From: Lamellibrachia satsuma
Lineage: Eukaryota; Annelida; Polychaeta; Sabellida; Siboglinidae
Length of the DNA: 64,000 nt
NCBI GenBank assembly: GCA_033239005.1
Contig: BSQZ01000018.1
Location: forward strand, 1,509,036 to 1,573,035
Direction of reading: 5' to 3'
Shown here: in pieces, positions 11,165 through 60,100 of the stretch
Layout of the letters: each line of letters opens with the position of its first letter
Position numbering within the stretch: the first letter of the stretch is position 1
Notes under the pieces: generated by a model
Told to the model about the DNA's origin: nothing
What the model saw: only the letters and a program-made list of their open reading frames with translations
Database searches by the model: none
Translations under genes and position numbers: made by a program

Positions 11165-11585
11165 AATTAAGTTCCTGATGGCAATTGGACAAGGAAGCCA
11201 TTGGCTTATGGAGAGTCCAACAATGTTATCATCTATGTATAGCCCGCCCTTATCAGATATCTGTCAATTCTATTTTTAAACATATTCACACTACTAGCAT
11301 TAACACAATTATTTGGCAGTTTGTTCCATTCATTTATCACCCTCTGTGAGAAAGAGTACTTTCTCATGTCCAACCTACACTGTTCCTTAGCTAATGCTGC
11401 TTTGTGTCCTCTGGTTCTACTGCCTTCTTTAAGTTTGAAGAACATATTCCAATCAATATCCTCATAACTATTCGCTAGTCTTTCAATTCTTCAATAATTT
11501 CAGTTGCTCTACGTTGTATTCTTTCTTGTTTGTCTATGTCCTACTTACGATATGGCTTCCATGCTTGAATACAATATTCCAAATG
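11165..11585 (-). pseudogene. CR1-like 3' fragment (second copy)
   Basis: The translated segment 11445-11233 (FKLKEGSRTRGHKAALAKEQ...) is a diverged copy of the C-terminus of the 7219-10091 ORF2. It is followed by the same 3' UTR text (CCAATGGCTTCCTTGTCCA on the minus strand). HLEYCIQAWKPYRK near 11541-11585 is the upstream end. It is a separate, older insertion. Confidence 0.8.
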
Positions 11586-11760
11586 CATGTATGTATGTAT
11601 GTATGTATGTATGTATGTATATATATATTTTTTATATGTATTTCTTGTTTTAACTTTTATATTAAAATGGATCTGGTTATGGTCACTTGAACCCAAAAGT
11701 TTGTGTACTTTAACATTCTCAACTAATTCATTTTGGGAAGGCATAATTAAACACAATTGT
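11586..11760 (-). pseudogene. (ATGT)n plus CR1-like endonuclease fragment
   Basis: A (GTAT)n tract (11588-11630) separates the preceding reverse-transcriptase end from a fragment reading ...PSQNELVENVKVHKLLGSSDHNQIHFNIKVK, the C-terminal edge of the endonuclease domain. The RT region between is deleted, so this copy is internally rearranged. Confidence 0.65.
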
Positions 11761-11807
11761 GATCATGTTGGGCCAGAATATACCTAGAATCTTCCGAAGA
11801 CACATCA

Positions 11808-12010
11808 GATTTAACAAGATTGCCTCCCAAACAAACTACCCCAGAGGGCAAGTGTAACTTGACCTACTCATATATTTGTCAATTTTGTTTCAAGACATTT
11901 ACTAACAATTACGCAATCAGTAGGCCTACCTGGTAGATACTTTTTTCCATTCATTTATCGTCCTTTATGAGATCGAATATTTTGTCATATCTGTTGAACT
12001 TTACTGCCTG
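11808..12010 (-). pseudogene. Third CR1-like 3' fragment
   Basis: Begins with one copy of the same 3'-terminal motif (TTTAACAAGAT at 11811) and a degraded 3' UTR, followed by a decayed C-terminal coding stretch (CCATTCATTTATCGTCC, shared with the other copies). Confidence 0.6.
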
Positions 12011-12039
12011 TAGCCCAATCTGAGGTACTGTTCTTGCGA

Positions 12040-12660
12040 ATATCTTTTCTTGGATGTCCTTGTGTCGGCTGGACAGCAGTTACAATAGTGCAATATCATA
12101 CCTGTAAAGTCCAAGTTGTCCAGGATTAAGAGAAGAGTCCATCTGATGCCTGTCTCCTCCTCTGGTTATTTTTGCCATCAGCCAGTCAATAATGAGGACG
12201 AACATAGGTGGAAAGAGAATGCATCTCAGCTTCACTCCAGGTTTGATGCTGAAGCTGTCAGTCAGGAGGTTGCTACAAGTGACCTGACACCGTCAGTTAG
12301 GAGGTTGCTACAAGTGACCTGACACTGTCGGTCAGGTGGTTGCTACAAGTGACCTGACACTGTTAGTCAGGAGGTTGCTACAAGTGACCTGACACTGTCG
12401 GTGAGGTGGTTGCTACAAGTGACCTCACACTGTCGGTCAGGAGGTTGCTACAAGTGACCTCACACTGAATGTCTGTGTAGGGTATCCTGATGACATTTAC
12501 TATCTCCTGTGGAACCCGTAGTTATGTAATTTTATCAACAAGGATTCTCTGTGAAGACTAAAATGCCTTTCCGAAGTCAACGAAGGCAATACAGATCGTA
12601 CTCTTTCATTGTGTGCTTTGTTCTGCCCTAGCATGAATACGTGGTCGATACAAGACTAGA
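12040..12660 (-). pseudogene. Decayed LINE reverse transcriptase of another type
   Basis: Minus-strand translation gives IAFVDFGKAF near 12560-12600 and, after the minisatellite, KLRCILFPPMFVLIIDWLM near 12170-12240. These resemble the FVDFEKAFDS and GVRQGCILSPxLF motifs of LINE reverse transcriptases. Stops and gaps are frequent. It is distinct from the CR1-like copies beside it. Confidence 0.55.
12256..12468. repeat. 35-bp minisatellite, six copies
   Basis: GGAGGTTGCTACAAGTGACC (or GGTGG...) recurs at 12265, 12300, 12335, 12370, 12405 and 12440. It expanded inside the decayed reverse transcriptase between its DFxKAF and RQGC-like motifs. Confidence 0.9.
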
Positions 12661-13084
12661 TTGAAGAATCAAAATGCTTATGCCAAAAGTAATTCTATAA
12701 TGCGGAGCCCACTGTAAACCCACTTCCTCGGTTTGGCACCTAGTAAGTATACGATTTGCACAGCTGGACCTGTTGGGACAGAACTCCTGGTGAACTATGG
12801 CAAGAAGCGGAAGACACTGTGAAGTAAGAGGTGGAAAAAAAGAACAGAAAAGACTGCAATCTAAATGGCTTTCGAAGGAAGCGATTGATATTACTAAAGG
12901 ACCAAGATTTTATATGCAAGGGTGCACCCGGTGAACAAATAGTATGCACGAATGCATTTTTTGGATGCCTCTACCCTATACATTTGTCCCCCCTTAGTCC
13001 TACATACCAATTTGGCTCCAATCATGATGCCATTCTGCCTTAAGTCCTTTGCCCTGAAAGAGCTATTTCAATGGAATACGAGGG

Positions 13085-13450
13085 CAACATTAAAAAAAAC
13101 GTCAGTTCTCTGACACGGCAATGGCCCAAACGGAAAGTTTCAATATATCAGGGCACAATTGTCCATAAAAACAACAATTTGCTGATTGGTCCCAAAGGGC
13201 ATTTTCGGTGGTCCAAAAAGCACATTTCGACAAGAGGCTGATTTTCACAGAGACCATTCAGTGATAAAATAAATGCATCAGATACCATATTTATAAAAGC
13301 AGTTTACTGATGGGGCTAGGACACAAAAGGGCATTTTCAATTCAATTATTAAAAGGACAAAGCTGTCCATAAGGAGTTAACTGATAGGGCCAAAAGGGGC
13401 ACTTTCAGTGAATAAGACACAATTTTCCATAAAATGGAATCAATTGGATA
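13085..13450. repeat. Degenerate ~100-bp tandem repeat
   Basis: Phrases such as AAGGGCATTTTC, CACAATTGTCCATAAAA and AACTGATAGGGCC recur three or four times with drift. No coding potential is seen. The 12670-13085 stretch before it shows nothing recognisable. Confidence 0.5.
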
Positions 13451-13997
13451 AATGATGCCACCTGGCGGTAATAATCGAAATACAGGCCAGACTCTTGGGC
13501 TGAGTGAGTGGGAATCAACAACTCTACTGCAACTCATCGCGTGGAAACAGGGCCAGAACAGAAACCTGCGTGCAACAGCAGCAATTTAATACGTAATGAG
13601 AACAAATACAAACACGACGACACATTCTATGTACAAGACAAGCATAAATTAGAATCACATACGTATATGCAAGGTACGACGACATGACACAGGATTTTCA
13701 CTGCATACAAAATACACTATGCAGGCTCCCCTCAGAGTTACAATGGCTAATAATTAACATGCATATCACAAGATTATGGGTCCGCAACAAGGACTCCGGG
13801 TGTGAATCAACAATATTAAGCAATGCTACTTTCTGCTGGCCTATTAATACTTTCAGACTCAGACGTTTAGTGGCATCACCAGCAACTGGAGCTGTCATGT
13901 TTATCACACAGTGGCAAGATACTTTACACATGCACACACATACACGCACTAGTACATCTGTTGCGGAGTTCAAGGATCGTGCAGAGACCAGACCGGA

Positions 13998-14003
13998 TTT
14001 ATT
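13998..14003 (-). terminator. Candidate kinesin polyadenylation signal
   Basis: AATAAA on the minus strand, about 560 nt beyond the kinesin stop codon. The intervening 14004-14566 is moderately GC-rich and is probably 3' UTR. The 164-codon open frame across it (14192-13698) resembles nothing and is not called. Confidence 0.35.
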
Positions 14004-14566
14004 TAACATGCTATAAAAGTGTCCAGATGTACACTGCAAGACGCACTCGTTAAGTGCAGTTTTGTCCACAGAGAGATTCACGGTGCCTTCATTAATGCAC
14101 CAACCTCGCACCGGGTCAAGACCAGCTGTAAGTGGATGCGTCCAGCGACTGACAACATATATAATACACAGGATGTAACCTGCTACAGGCAAACAGGGTT
14201 ACTGCTATGTAACATTATGAGCTATGTTCCATGCACAGCTGACAACGTCAAAAGTCCCGCAAATGTTCAGGCAGAGCCACAACTTTCCCATGTGGGCATA
14301 TATCATATATCCAAAGATCTCGGCCGCGGTTAACATATCACATCGGCTTATAATAAATAATGCAGTGTGACAACCAACTGCGTTCCAAAACATCCGGTAA
14401 TGAGTGTAGCGGCGACAGCAGCAGCAGGGGTCGGAGCAGCAGTCATACACAAATGTATGCTTTGACTGAATGCCCTGTCAGATGTATATAGCCTGTTAGC
14501 GGTATACAGCCTGTCAGCTGTGTGTGTGCATTCTGGGGTGCCAATGAGGTGATGACTGCGGGCATG

Positions 14567-51845
<37,279 letters not shown>

Positions 51846-52051
51846 AATGTACTTTTTCAGATTAAATTACCAAATTACTCTACAGCAGATGTAGGGGAAA
51901 ATAGGCAAAAAATCATGAATACTCCGTGTTTAGACTTTCCGTTGAATTTTAAATGACAACACGCATGCGTCAAGTTAACAGAGGGCTACACTAATCAAAT
52001 ACTTCCGGTTAAATAGTTCACTTTGCTGTCGTAAAAGGCGCTGAGATCAAT

Positions 52052-52081
52052 GTGCTGCTGCTGCTGTTGCTGCTGCTGCTG
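52052..52081. repeat. (CTG)n trinucleotide repeat
   Basis: About ten CTG/TTG triplets roughly 210 bp upstream of the kinesin start, probably in its promoter or 5' UTR. Confidence 0.9.
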
Positions 52082-52349
52082 AAGAGACATAGCTGAAGTC
52101 ATACGACTTATAAGATGCTAATCATATGTATCTGCCAATATACCATGGTTTACCTGTTTCAAAGCACTATGGTATTTTAACATGTTTTCCCTGTTTCAAA
52201 ACACCACCATGGATTCCATGTTATATCATTGTATTTTATGGGACGCGCCATACTGTTAGATAGTCCTATGTCACGAATGTTTGTAATCTGGCAATTTCCG
52301 TTCGCCAAATGAAAATGTATTTGTGGAAACATTATATAATAATATAGTC

Positions 52350-52965
52350 CTATGATTGACAAAAGGATATGGCCATGCTGATTGCGTTTAAGTTCAACTT
52401 GCGCATAACATTTTGGCCTTTGCTTACTAAACTTCTCCTGTTCTGACTTAGCAATTCTCTTTTTCCTACATAACCTTCTTCATTGACAGAGCAGCTATCC
52501 CTCACCACCCCGGGGGAAGGCGCTGACGCAAGGCATCCAGAAATGCTTTGACTTAATTCTTTCTTGAAATTGTATCTCTCCCTAAATGTTATTATTTCCT
52601 CTGGGAGTTCATTCCAAAGGCGGGAGGCAGTTGATAAGAATGTCTTCTTATGTCCAGCAATGTTTGAAGATGGAATTGCCACAACAATTGAGTCATCGGC
52701 AGAGAGGACGACACGGTTATGATTTTGTCTGGCATATCATCGATGGATATAATGTATAGGACAGGTCCTAGAATTGATTCTTGGGGAACACATGCATTGA
52801 TGGTCTTGGCACCAGAGCATATTCCGTTGATGGCAACTGTCAGAACTCTGTTTTTTCTATTTAGCCAGGATAGCAGCTTTCCATGTGTCCGTATGGACTC
52901 CAGTCTGGCCGTCTTGATTGAGAATTTGCGTTGCTTCGATCGGTGTATGTTTGCCGGCTCTTAGT
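52350..52965 (-). pseudogene. LINE reverse-transcriptase and C-terminal fragment
   Basis: Minus-strand translation gives LNRKNRVLTVAINGICSGAK and VPQESILGPVLYIISIDDMP (from 52960 to ~52710), then TASRLWNELPEEI and FKKELSQSI. These match the RT GVPQGSxLGP box and the C-terminal LWNxLP block. The catalytic core between is deleted. It differs from the CR1-like copies near 7-12 kb. Confidence 0.75.
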
Positions 52966-53601
52966 TTTAGGTCGAAGGAACTTAATGCATCGCACGGGAG
53001 CTCTAGCTAGATTGACTTCACAGAACTGTCAGGCGTGTATAATTATTATATTATTGGTCGCCCTATTTAATATATCAACCGCGTATAAAACTGACATTTG
53101 ACGAGAATCTCCCACTTTTATAACAAATTCTAAGAAACCCACTTGTGTGATATTTGTCATTGTAGTTACAATAAATTGTTAGTTTTAATTAATTCTTTCA
53201 GGTGCATTGTCCCAAAACCGTGATTGATATGAACGTGGAAGAACACTATCCCAGAGACTTGCAAGTGCTATATAAACACATATAATGGTGTTGTTTGTAA
53301 ATGAAGTTCCTATAACTATTGTATGAATTGATGTCGTGCACGTATACTATGTGTGTTAGATTTTACAAATGATATTATATGTCACTGGTATGAGCGTATT
53401 TGATCATCCTCTCAAATCAGAGGCTGTTGATTACATTTGCATACATCTGGCAGATCGACCTATTCAAACGTGTATTTGTCAGTTGTGCTAATCAATAATG
53501 TTACGAACATTCGTGCAGTTCTTAGCTTGCGGGAATTTAAATTGGCTGTGGACCGGACATCTCAATCTTGGCATATAGCATCAACTCTCTCAAACAGTCC
53601 A

Positions 53602-53603
53602 CA

Positions 53604-53651
<48 letters not shown>
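53602..53651. repeat. (ACGC)n microsatellite
   Basis: About 50 bp of ACGC/CACG repeats upstream of ligase IV. CpG-rich and able to alternate purine-pyrimidine. Confidence 0.95.
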
Positions 53652-54026
53652 TTACTTAAATGTTAATATTTTATTAATTATTAATATGCATACATGATTA
53701 TAATTAATAAGAAAAGTTTCAACGTCTTCGGAATTATTGTGGTACTGTTTATTACTATTATACACCAACAATCAGTGTACACAATAGCATTTGTTTAGTG
53801 ACGGAATGACGTAACAAAGTTATGACGCAACCCGTTCCTCGTCCAACCTGTTGTCCGTGATCGGTTAGCATTGCCTGGAAGTAGCTGTGTTTACAAATGG
53901 CGCTGCTTGCAAATGGCATTGCTGTATTTTCTGATAAAAATATCGTCTTGTCCTTATTGCTGTTCTAAATGCATCACCAAAACAGATACGCACATATTAG
54001 CACGTTTTATGTAACATAAGAAAATA

Positions 54027-54191
54027 ATGGCAGCCGATGTAGCATCCAAAGTCCCGTTTGTCCAGCTATGTGCACTACTCGAAAAAATTAGCAGTCGTTC
54101 GGGGAATGACGCAAAGAGAAAGTTGTTAAAGGACTTTATCAGGGAATGGAGAGATTTTCACAACAAACTTCACAAAGACGATGGGAACACA
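54027..54191 (+). CDS. LIG4: Ligase IV exon 1
   Basis: ATG in AATAATGG context. It encodes 55 residues ending HKDDGNT before donor ACA|GTACGT. The next exon resumes TDSFY (human VTDSFY) after a 4-kb intron containing a LINE. Confidence 0.92.
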
Positions 54192-57100
54192 GTACGTGTT
54201 GACAACTATGGTGAATTTAGTTAGATCATAATCGAAGCCGATCTTGGAGCTTTTATTACTAGAGCAGAGCACTGCCACTAGACGCTAGAGCAGTGGCAGT
54301 GCCAGTGGAGTGGGTAGTGGTGGTCTGTGGGGAGTGGTGGTCTAATACCATGGTTAGAGCACCCGCCTGTCAGACTTGAGAGAGCCAGAGGGAAGTTCCG
54401 AGGCTCATGTAGTCCTTGACATGAGTCATGACTCATGGGCATGACTGATGGCAGGCAGGCTCTCCTTTCGCTTCCTATACTGGGGCATTACGCTTATGAT
54501 GGCATGTGTTATGCGCTCCAGGCATATTAAGTTTTGCCTCGTTGCCATAGGCATATAGCTCAGTAACGTTCTGTTAACTGACTACTGTGCATGGTATGGT
54601 TACTATAATTGTATGGTGTTTCGAGGTCTCGTTCAAATAGCCAACCTTTTACAGAACATTATCGCCAAGCCAACCCTTGTTATGCTGGCATTGAGGGTGG
54701 TCACTGCCAGGGTGCATATTATCCTCAATGGTTCTTTTAAAAAATTGCCGATAACAGAACCATCCGTTTAATATAATAAAAATCTAATATATTGCCAGGG
54801 ACGGAATCACTCCCTATATTTCTGGTATTTCAAAATGCACTGCTTATAGTCGTTGAGCGATGTATTGTTCTCCCACGCCTACGCTCAGATGTGCACACAC
54901 ACACACGCGTGCACACACACACCACACATGCACAAAAAAATTTTTCTATATCAAGATTGTAACCAAACCTATGTGCACATATAATTTAAATAGATTGTTA
55001 ATGATTGGCAGTCCTATCTCACCATTGTATTGTGACTTGTTTTATCACCATTAATATCGGTACCTCGATGATCTCTGTGGTACGCATTTTTCTTTTTATT
55101 ATATTTGCCATGTTCTTGTTAATCCCGTATAATAGCGTTCGTATCAGTATTTATAAGTACTATTCTAATATTCCTACACAGGCAATTGTGGTGATTCGCA
55201 GCACAACATACATGCTGACTCTATATTGTAACTCAAATGTTATATGTATAATATATAGCAGACAATCGGTTTTAATTGCATATTTTTTAACCAGAATTAC
55301 GTATCCAAATAATGGATGATGATGAATCATTTATTAATTTTCAAGGAGGTACTAACTGAAATTCTTTATTTAATATATTACAGTTACATGAAAGACTTGA
55401 TGAGGATATTCAACCAATACGTCATATCCCTTATTATGATCTTGATAATGTTAAGTTAGTGGCAGAAAGACACAACAAACATTTTAATATACTAAGCACA
55501 AACATAGAATCAATTAATGCTAAACATAGTGAAATAGAAGCCTTCCTGGAAGAACTTAAACTGATAAACTTTAAATTTAGCTTAATATGTTTTCAGGAAT
55601 GCTGGCTTTCCAAGAATGATGATATGTGTCATTTACAACTTTAGGGATATCAGTGCATTAAACAAAACAAATCATGTAGTAATATAGGTGGTCTGGTCAT
55701 GTATTTAAGCAATACATTTAACTACAAAGTAATTTTGTCTCAGTATGACAATTGGGAAGGTCAATTTATTAAAGTAACTGGTGGTGGGCTTTCTAAAGAT
55801 ATAATAATTGGTAACATTTACAGGCCCCCAAGAGACCTGAATAAAAATTATAAACAATTCCTTTCCGAATTCACACCTATCATTTCGTCATTTGACAGAA
55901 CAAACTCAGATGTTATTATTGCAGGAGACTTCAATATAAACCTTTTGAAAATAAACGAAAAAGAAGTATTTGCAGAATTTTTTATACTTTAATATCATAT
56001 AGCTTTTACCCCCACATCACACTTCCTACTAGGCTCTCCAAAAATAATGGAACCCTAATTGATAATTTCTATTGCAAATTAACTAAATCTACAATGAAGC
56101 CTAAATCAGGCATTTTAACTAAATAATTATCAGACCACCAACCATATTTCACATTTCTAAATACAGTTTCCCACACAGAACCTTTACCAAGATATATAAA
56201 AAATTACTGTACAGAACTCTGATTCAATATCTGATTTTATACACAAGGTTTTCTCATCAAATGTTTACAGTAAACTCGACCAATGTTCTAATGCAAACCC
56301 TAATGTAAATTATGATATCCTACATGATGTAATGCAATGTGCAAAAAATAAACATATGCCATATAAAACAGTTAAACTAAAAAAATACAAACACAAGAAA
56401 TCTGCTTGGATTACGTTAGGTCTGCTCAAATCCATTTGGTACAGAGATAAATTATATAAGACACTAAAAACTACTCGACCAGAATCACCAAAATACTTTG
56501 CAATTCGGATCAACCTGACTACCTATAATACTATCCTCAAAAAAAGCATACATACTGCTAAACACAGGCATTATGAATCATGTTTTAACAAATTAAAAAA
56601 TAACATTACAAAAACATGGGATACAATTAATTGTATTCTTTCTAGAACATACAGAAAGAAAATGTTTCCCAATTCCTTTATTTATAAAAAAATATCATAG
56701 CAGATAAAACGGCAATTGCAAACACATTTAATTCATATTTTACCAATATTGGCCCAAATTTAGCCAACCAAATACAAAATTCCACAAATAAAACTTTCAG
56801 ATAGTATCTTAATGGAAACCATAACAATGTATTTAATTTTCAACTTATTAATGAAGAAACAATATCTAAAACAATAGATGATATGCACACAAAAGCAAGT
56901 TGCGGATTTGATGGTATTTCTTCACGGCTTTTTGACAAAATCTTTAACTTTAATCACAAACCAAATATTAACTACGGGTATCTTCCCCGTCAAACTCAAA
57001 ACTGCCAAAGTAATACCAATGTATAAAAAAGGGGACGAAACCCTAATGTGCAACTACAGGCCAATATCAATCTTATCTGCAATTTCAAAAGTAATCGAAA

Positions 57101-60100
57101 CAATTATTTACGGCCAGCTAGATTCTTTCTTAAAAAGACACAAACTTATGTATGATAGTCAGTATGGATTTAAAAAGGAACATTCTACGGAATTTGCCGC
57201 TCTTGAATTAATTGATAGGATGTTGACACATATGGATAATAAGGAAATATCTATAAATATTTACTTGGACCTGTCAAAAGCATTTGACACTCTGGATCAC
57301 TCAATATTTATCGATAAGGTAGAGTTTTATCATGTAAAAGGAGTAACTTTAGACCCATTCAAAAATTATTTAACAAATAGAACACAGTACGTAGAATTTA
57401 AAGACGTCCAATCAGATATGCTTAATATATCCACATGCATGCTGCAAGGATCAATTGTAGGCCCTTTGTTATTTATAATTTACATAAATGACTGCCCAAT
57501 CTAGTCCAAAATTCAACTTTATTATGTACGCCGATGACACGACACTTTCAAGTACCCTAGATTCTGTCTCACAATATAGCAAAAATGAAAATGTAGAATT
57601 TTTAATCAACACAGAACTGGACAAAATTAATTAATGGCTTAAATTAAACAAATTATCTCTAAATGTAAATAAATCCAAATATATGATCTTCAAAATGGCT
57701 AGATAATAAATCCACTAAATATAAAAATAGATAATACATATATCGATAGAGAAGATTAGTTCAATTTTCTAGGGATAAGTTTTAATGAATAATTAAACTG
57801 GCAAAGCCACATCAAAAAAATTTCAAATAGGTGCTCCAGAATTATAGATATCCTAAATAAACTCAAACGATTGTTACCTCTTAATATAAAGGTTATTCAG
57901 TAATTATGCATTAATAAGGATTTTCTTTTTTATATAATTTAAATAACGGGTGAAATTAATCGACAGGGTGGCTCCTATGACAGCGATTAATTTTTAGTCT
58001 TAGTAGGAGTCTCCCATCCCTTATATGACATTATCTTTTATTTTCAGACTGTACTCTATATTCTTACCAGTTCATTTTCTCATGTCAACATAGATGTAAT
58101 ATATTGTATGGTTTTTGTGTTGAATACTCTGTTTTGCAGTCTTTGGGACAAATAAATATTTCCTGTTTTTAGACAGATTCTTTCTACGGTGCTATGAGGC
58201 TTCTGTTGCCACATCTGGAGCGAGAGAGAGACGCATATGGAATCAAAGAGGTAGGAACAACTAGTATGACCTACCACAAGTCATATTCATGTTTAGGTCA
58301 ATTGTGCTGCTGGCCATTTGAACCTGAAGACTTAGTAAAAAAATGACAGAGATCACCAAAATGTTAGCTGGGCCCATAGTTTGTCTAGGAGTCCAAGATG
58401 CCAATGTAATGTTATGTCAAATTAACCTAAATTATGTCATTCCTAAAATTTCCAAATATATGTAGTAAGATGTTAACTGCCTGCAACTCGTAGTAGAGGG
58501 CTGTAGTACAATGTGCATTATTTATAAAACTAAATGAACATATATTTAAATGTGATGTTGTTGTTGGTTGTAGACTTGTAGTTGATCTTCACCAATGTAT
58601 TCCTATTGACAAGTTGGATGTCATGACATATCGAGGGCTTGATTATGGATTTATGAAAAAGAGTGTTTGCTTTAAAATATTTTAATGTTATGGACTGTCC
58701 ATACACATTTAAATTATGTCTCTAAACATCTTTATGACATTCATTGTAGCACTGAAATATCCAGGTACATGTGTCAATGCTTATTTAGTGTTTGAGCAGA
58801 ACAGAAATACTATTGTACAAACATTTTTGGATGCTATATATTTTCATGCCAACTACGCATATATTTCCGACACACAAATGAACCATAATATGTTTGATAC
58901 GTTTCATATGTTTGATACGTTTCATACTTTTGATATCTGAAGATGCAAAATCATTGAGCAATTACAGTTGGCCATCGCTTGTTTTTTACATGTAATGAAT
59001 AGTTTGCTGCATTAAATCAATGTTTTTTTCTAGCACACATTGGCAAAGCTGTACATCGAAATCCTAGGACTGGGGAAGGACAGCCCTTCTGCTCAAAAAC
59101 TCCTCAATTTCAGGGCTCCCAAAAGTGCCAAAGGCGTAAGTGTTTGTTTGGCTTGCATCGATTAATTTGAGCTCATTGTAATAATAATAGTGTTTAATTG
59201 ATTTGTGATGCACAGCTTTTCTTGAGTTATACTCAGCAAATAGGGGTCTGTGCTAAAGTCCATAGTTATTGGCACAGTTACATTCTCCTAGCTACAGTGG
59301 AGCATGCTAGTTTAGCGGTTAGGACGTCAAGCTCTCATTCGAGAAAAGCTGGGTTTGAATCCATTTGCTACCATTTCAAAGCTTTGACAGTTTTGTTCAT
59401 CTCCTGTTGCCGTAGTTCACTCAGTTGTAAATGAGTACTTGGCTACAGATAGTGGTGGATATCTGAATTAATAGTCTTTGGCGGTAACTGCAATGTGGCT
59501 GAATGCTTCCCAGAGAAGTCAAGATGGTGTTGGAATGAACAGGTCTGCTGGGGGTGAAGTGTAAAGCGCTTCAAGCAGTCCCAATGACAGGATGCCGTAT
59601 TATATAAGAACGTACCTTTATCTTTACAGTGCACCTCATGTTGGATGTCAGTCAAATTAGCTGTTGTCATAATGGCATGTACAATGGTACTCTAATAGCA
59701 GGGAAGATTCTTAAAAGTATTTAAAAAAGAATTTGTAAAGTATCTGTGAAGTATCTATAAAGACATCAAATGTAACTATATTTATATTAAAATCTTCAAA
59801 TTCTTTTGCAGAAACATAGAAAAATACATTTAAAAGCATGTACATGTACATGTGTGTTGGTAAATCCATTGGCTAGTTATTGAATGTCATTTAATAATTC
59901 AATAATTATAAGATCACTACTGTTGAATACGTTCACAACAGAAGAGCATGCCATGGTTTGAGAGGTCGTTTTGCAAAAAAAACATTTCATCTGTTTAACT
60001 GCAATTTTAAAGTTACAAACTTAAATGGACTAATTTTGAATCCAAATATGCCGCCAAACCACAATTTCAAGTAGAAAATGCACTAGAATTAAGTAAATAC

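Larger units (their letters stand above)
51846..54026. promoter_or_regulatory. Divergent intergenic region between kinesin-13 and ligase IV
   Basis: About 2.2 kb separate two start codons facing away from each other. Sequence next to each gene is unique. The middle holds a CTG tract, a LINE fragment (52350-52965) and an ACGC repeat. I see no clear TATA box or initiator. A shared promoter is possible but unproven, as the LINE insertion separates the two sides. Confidence 0.4.

Noticed and set aside
13698..14192. 164-codon minus-strand frame
   Set aside because: Lies in the probable kinesin 3' UTR, resembles no domain, and overlaps a similar meaningless plus-strand frame.
52719..52964. Plus-strand 81-codon frame
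   Set aside because: Shadow of a LINE reverse-transcriptase fragment on the minus strand.
54192..54224. Ligase IV exon 1 reading on to a stop at 54224
   Set aside because: A GTACGT donor at 54192 joins in phase to the conserved TDSFY exon; the extension has no homology.
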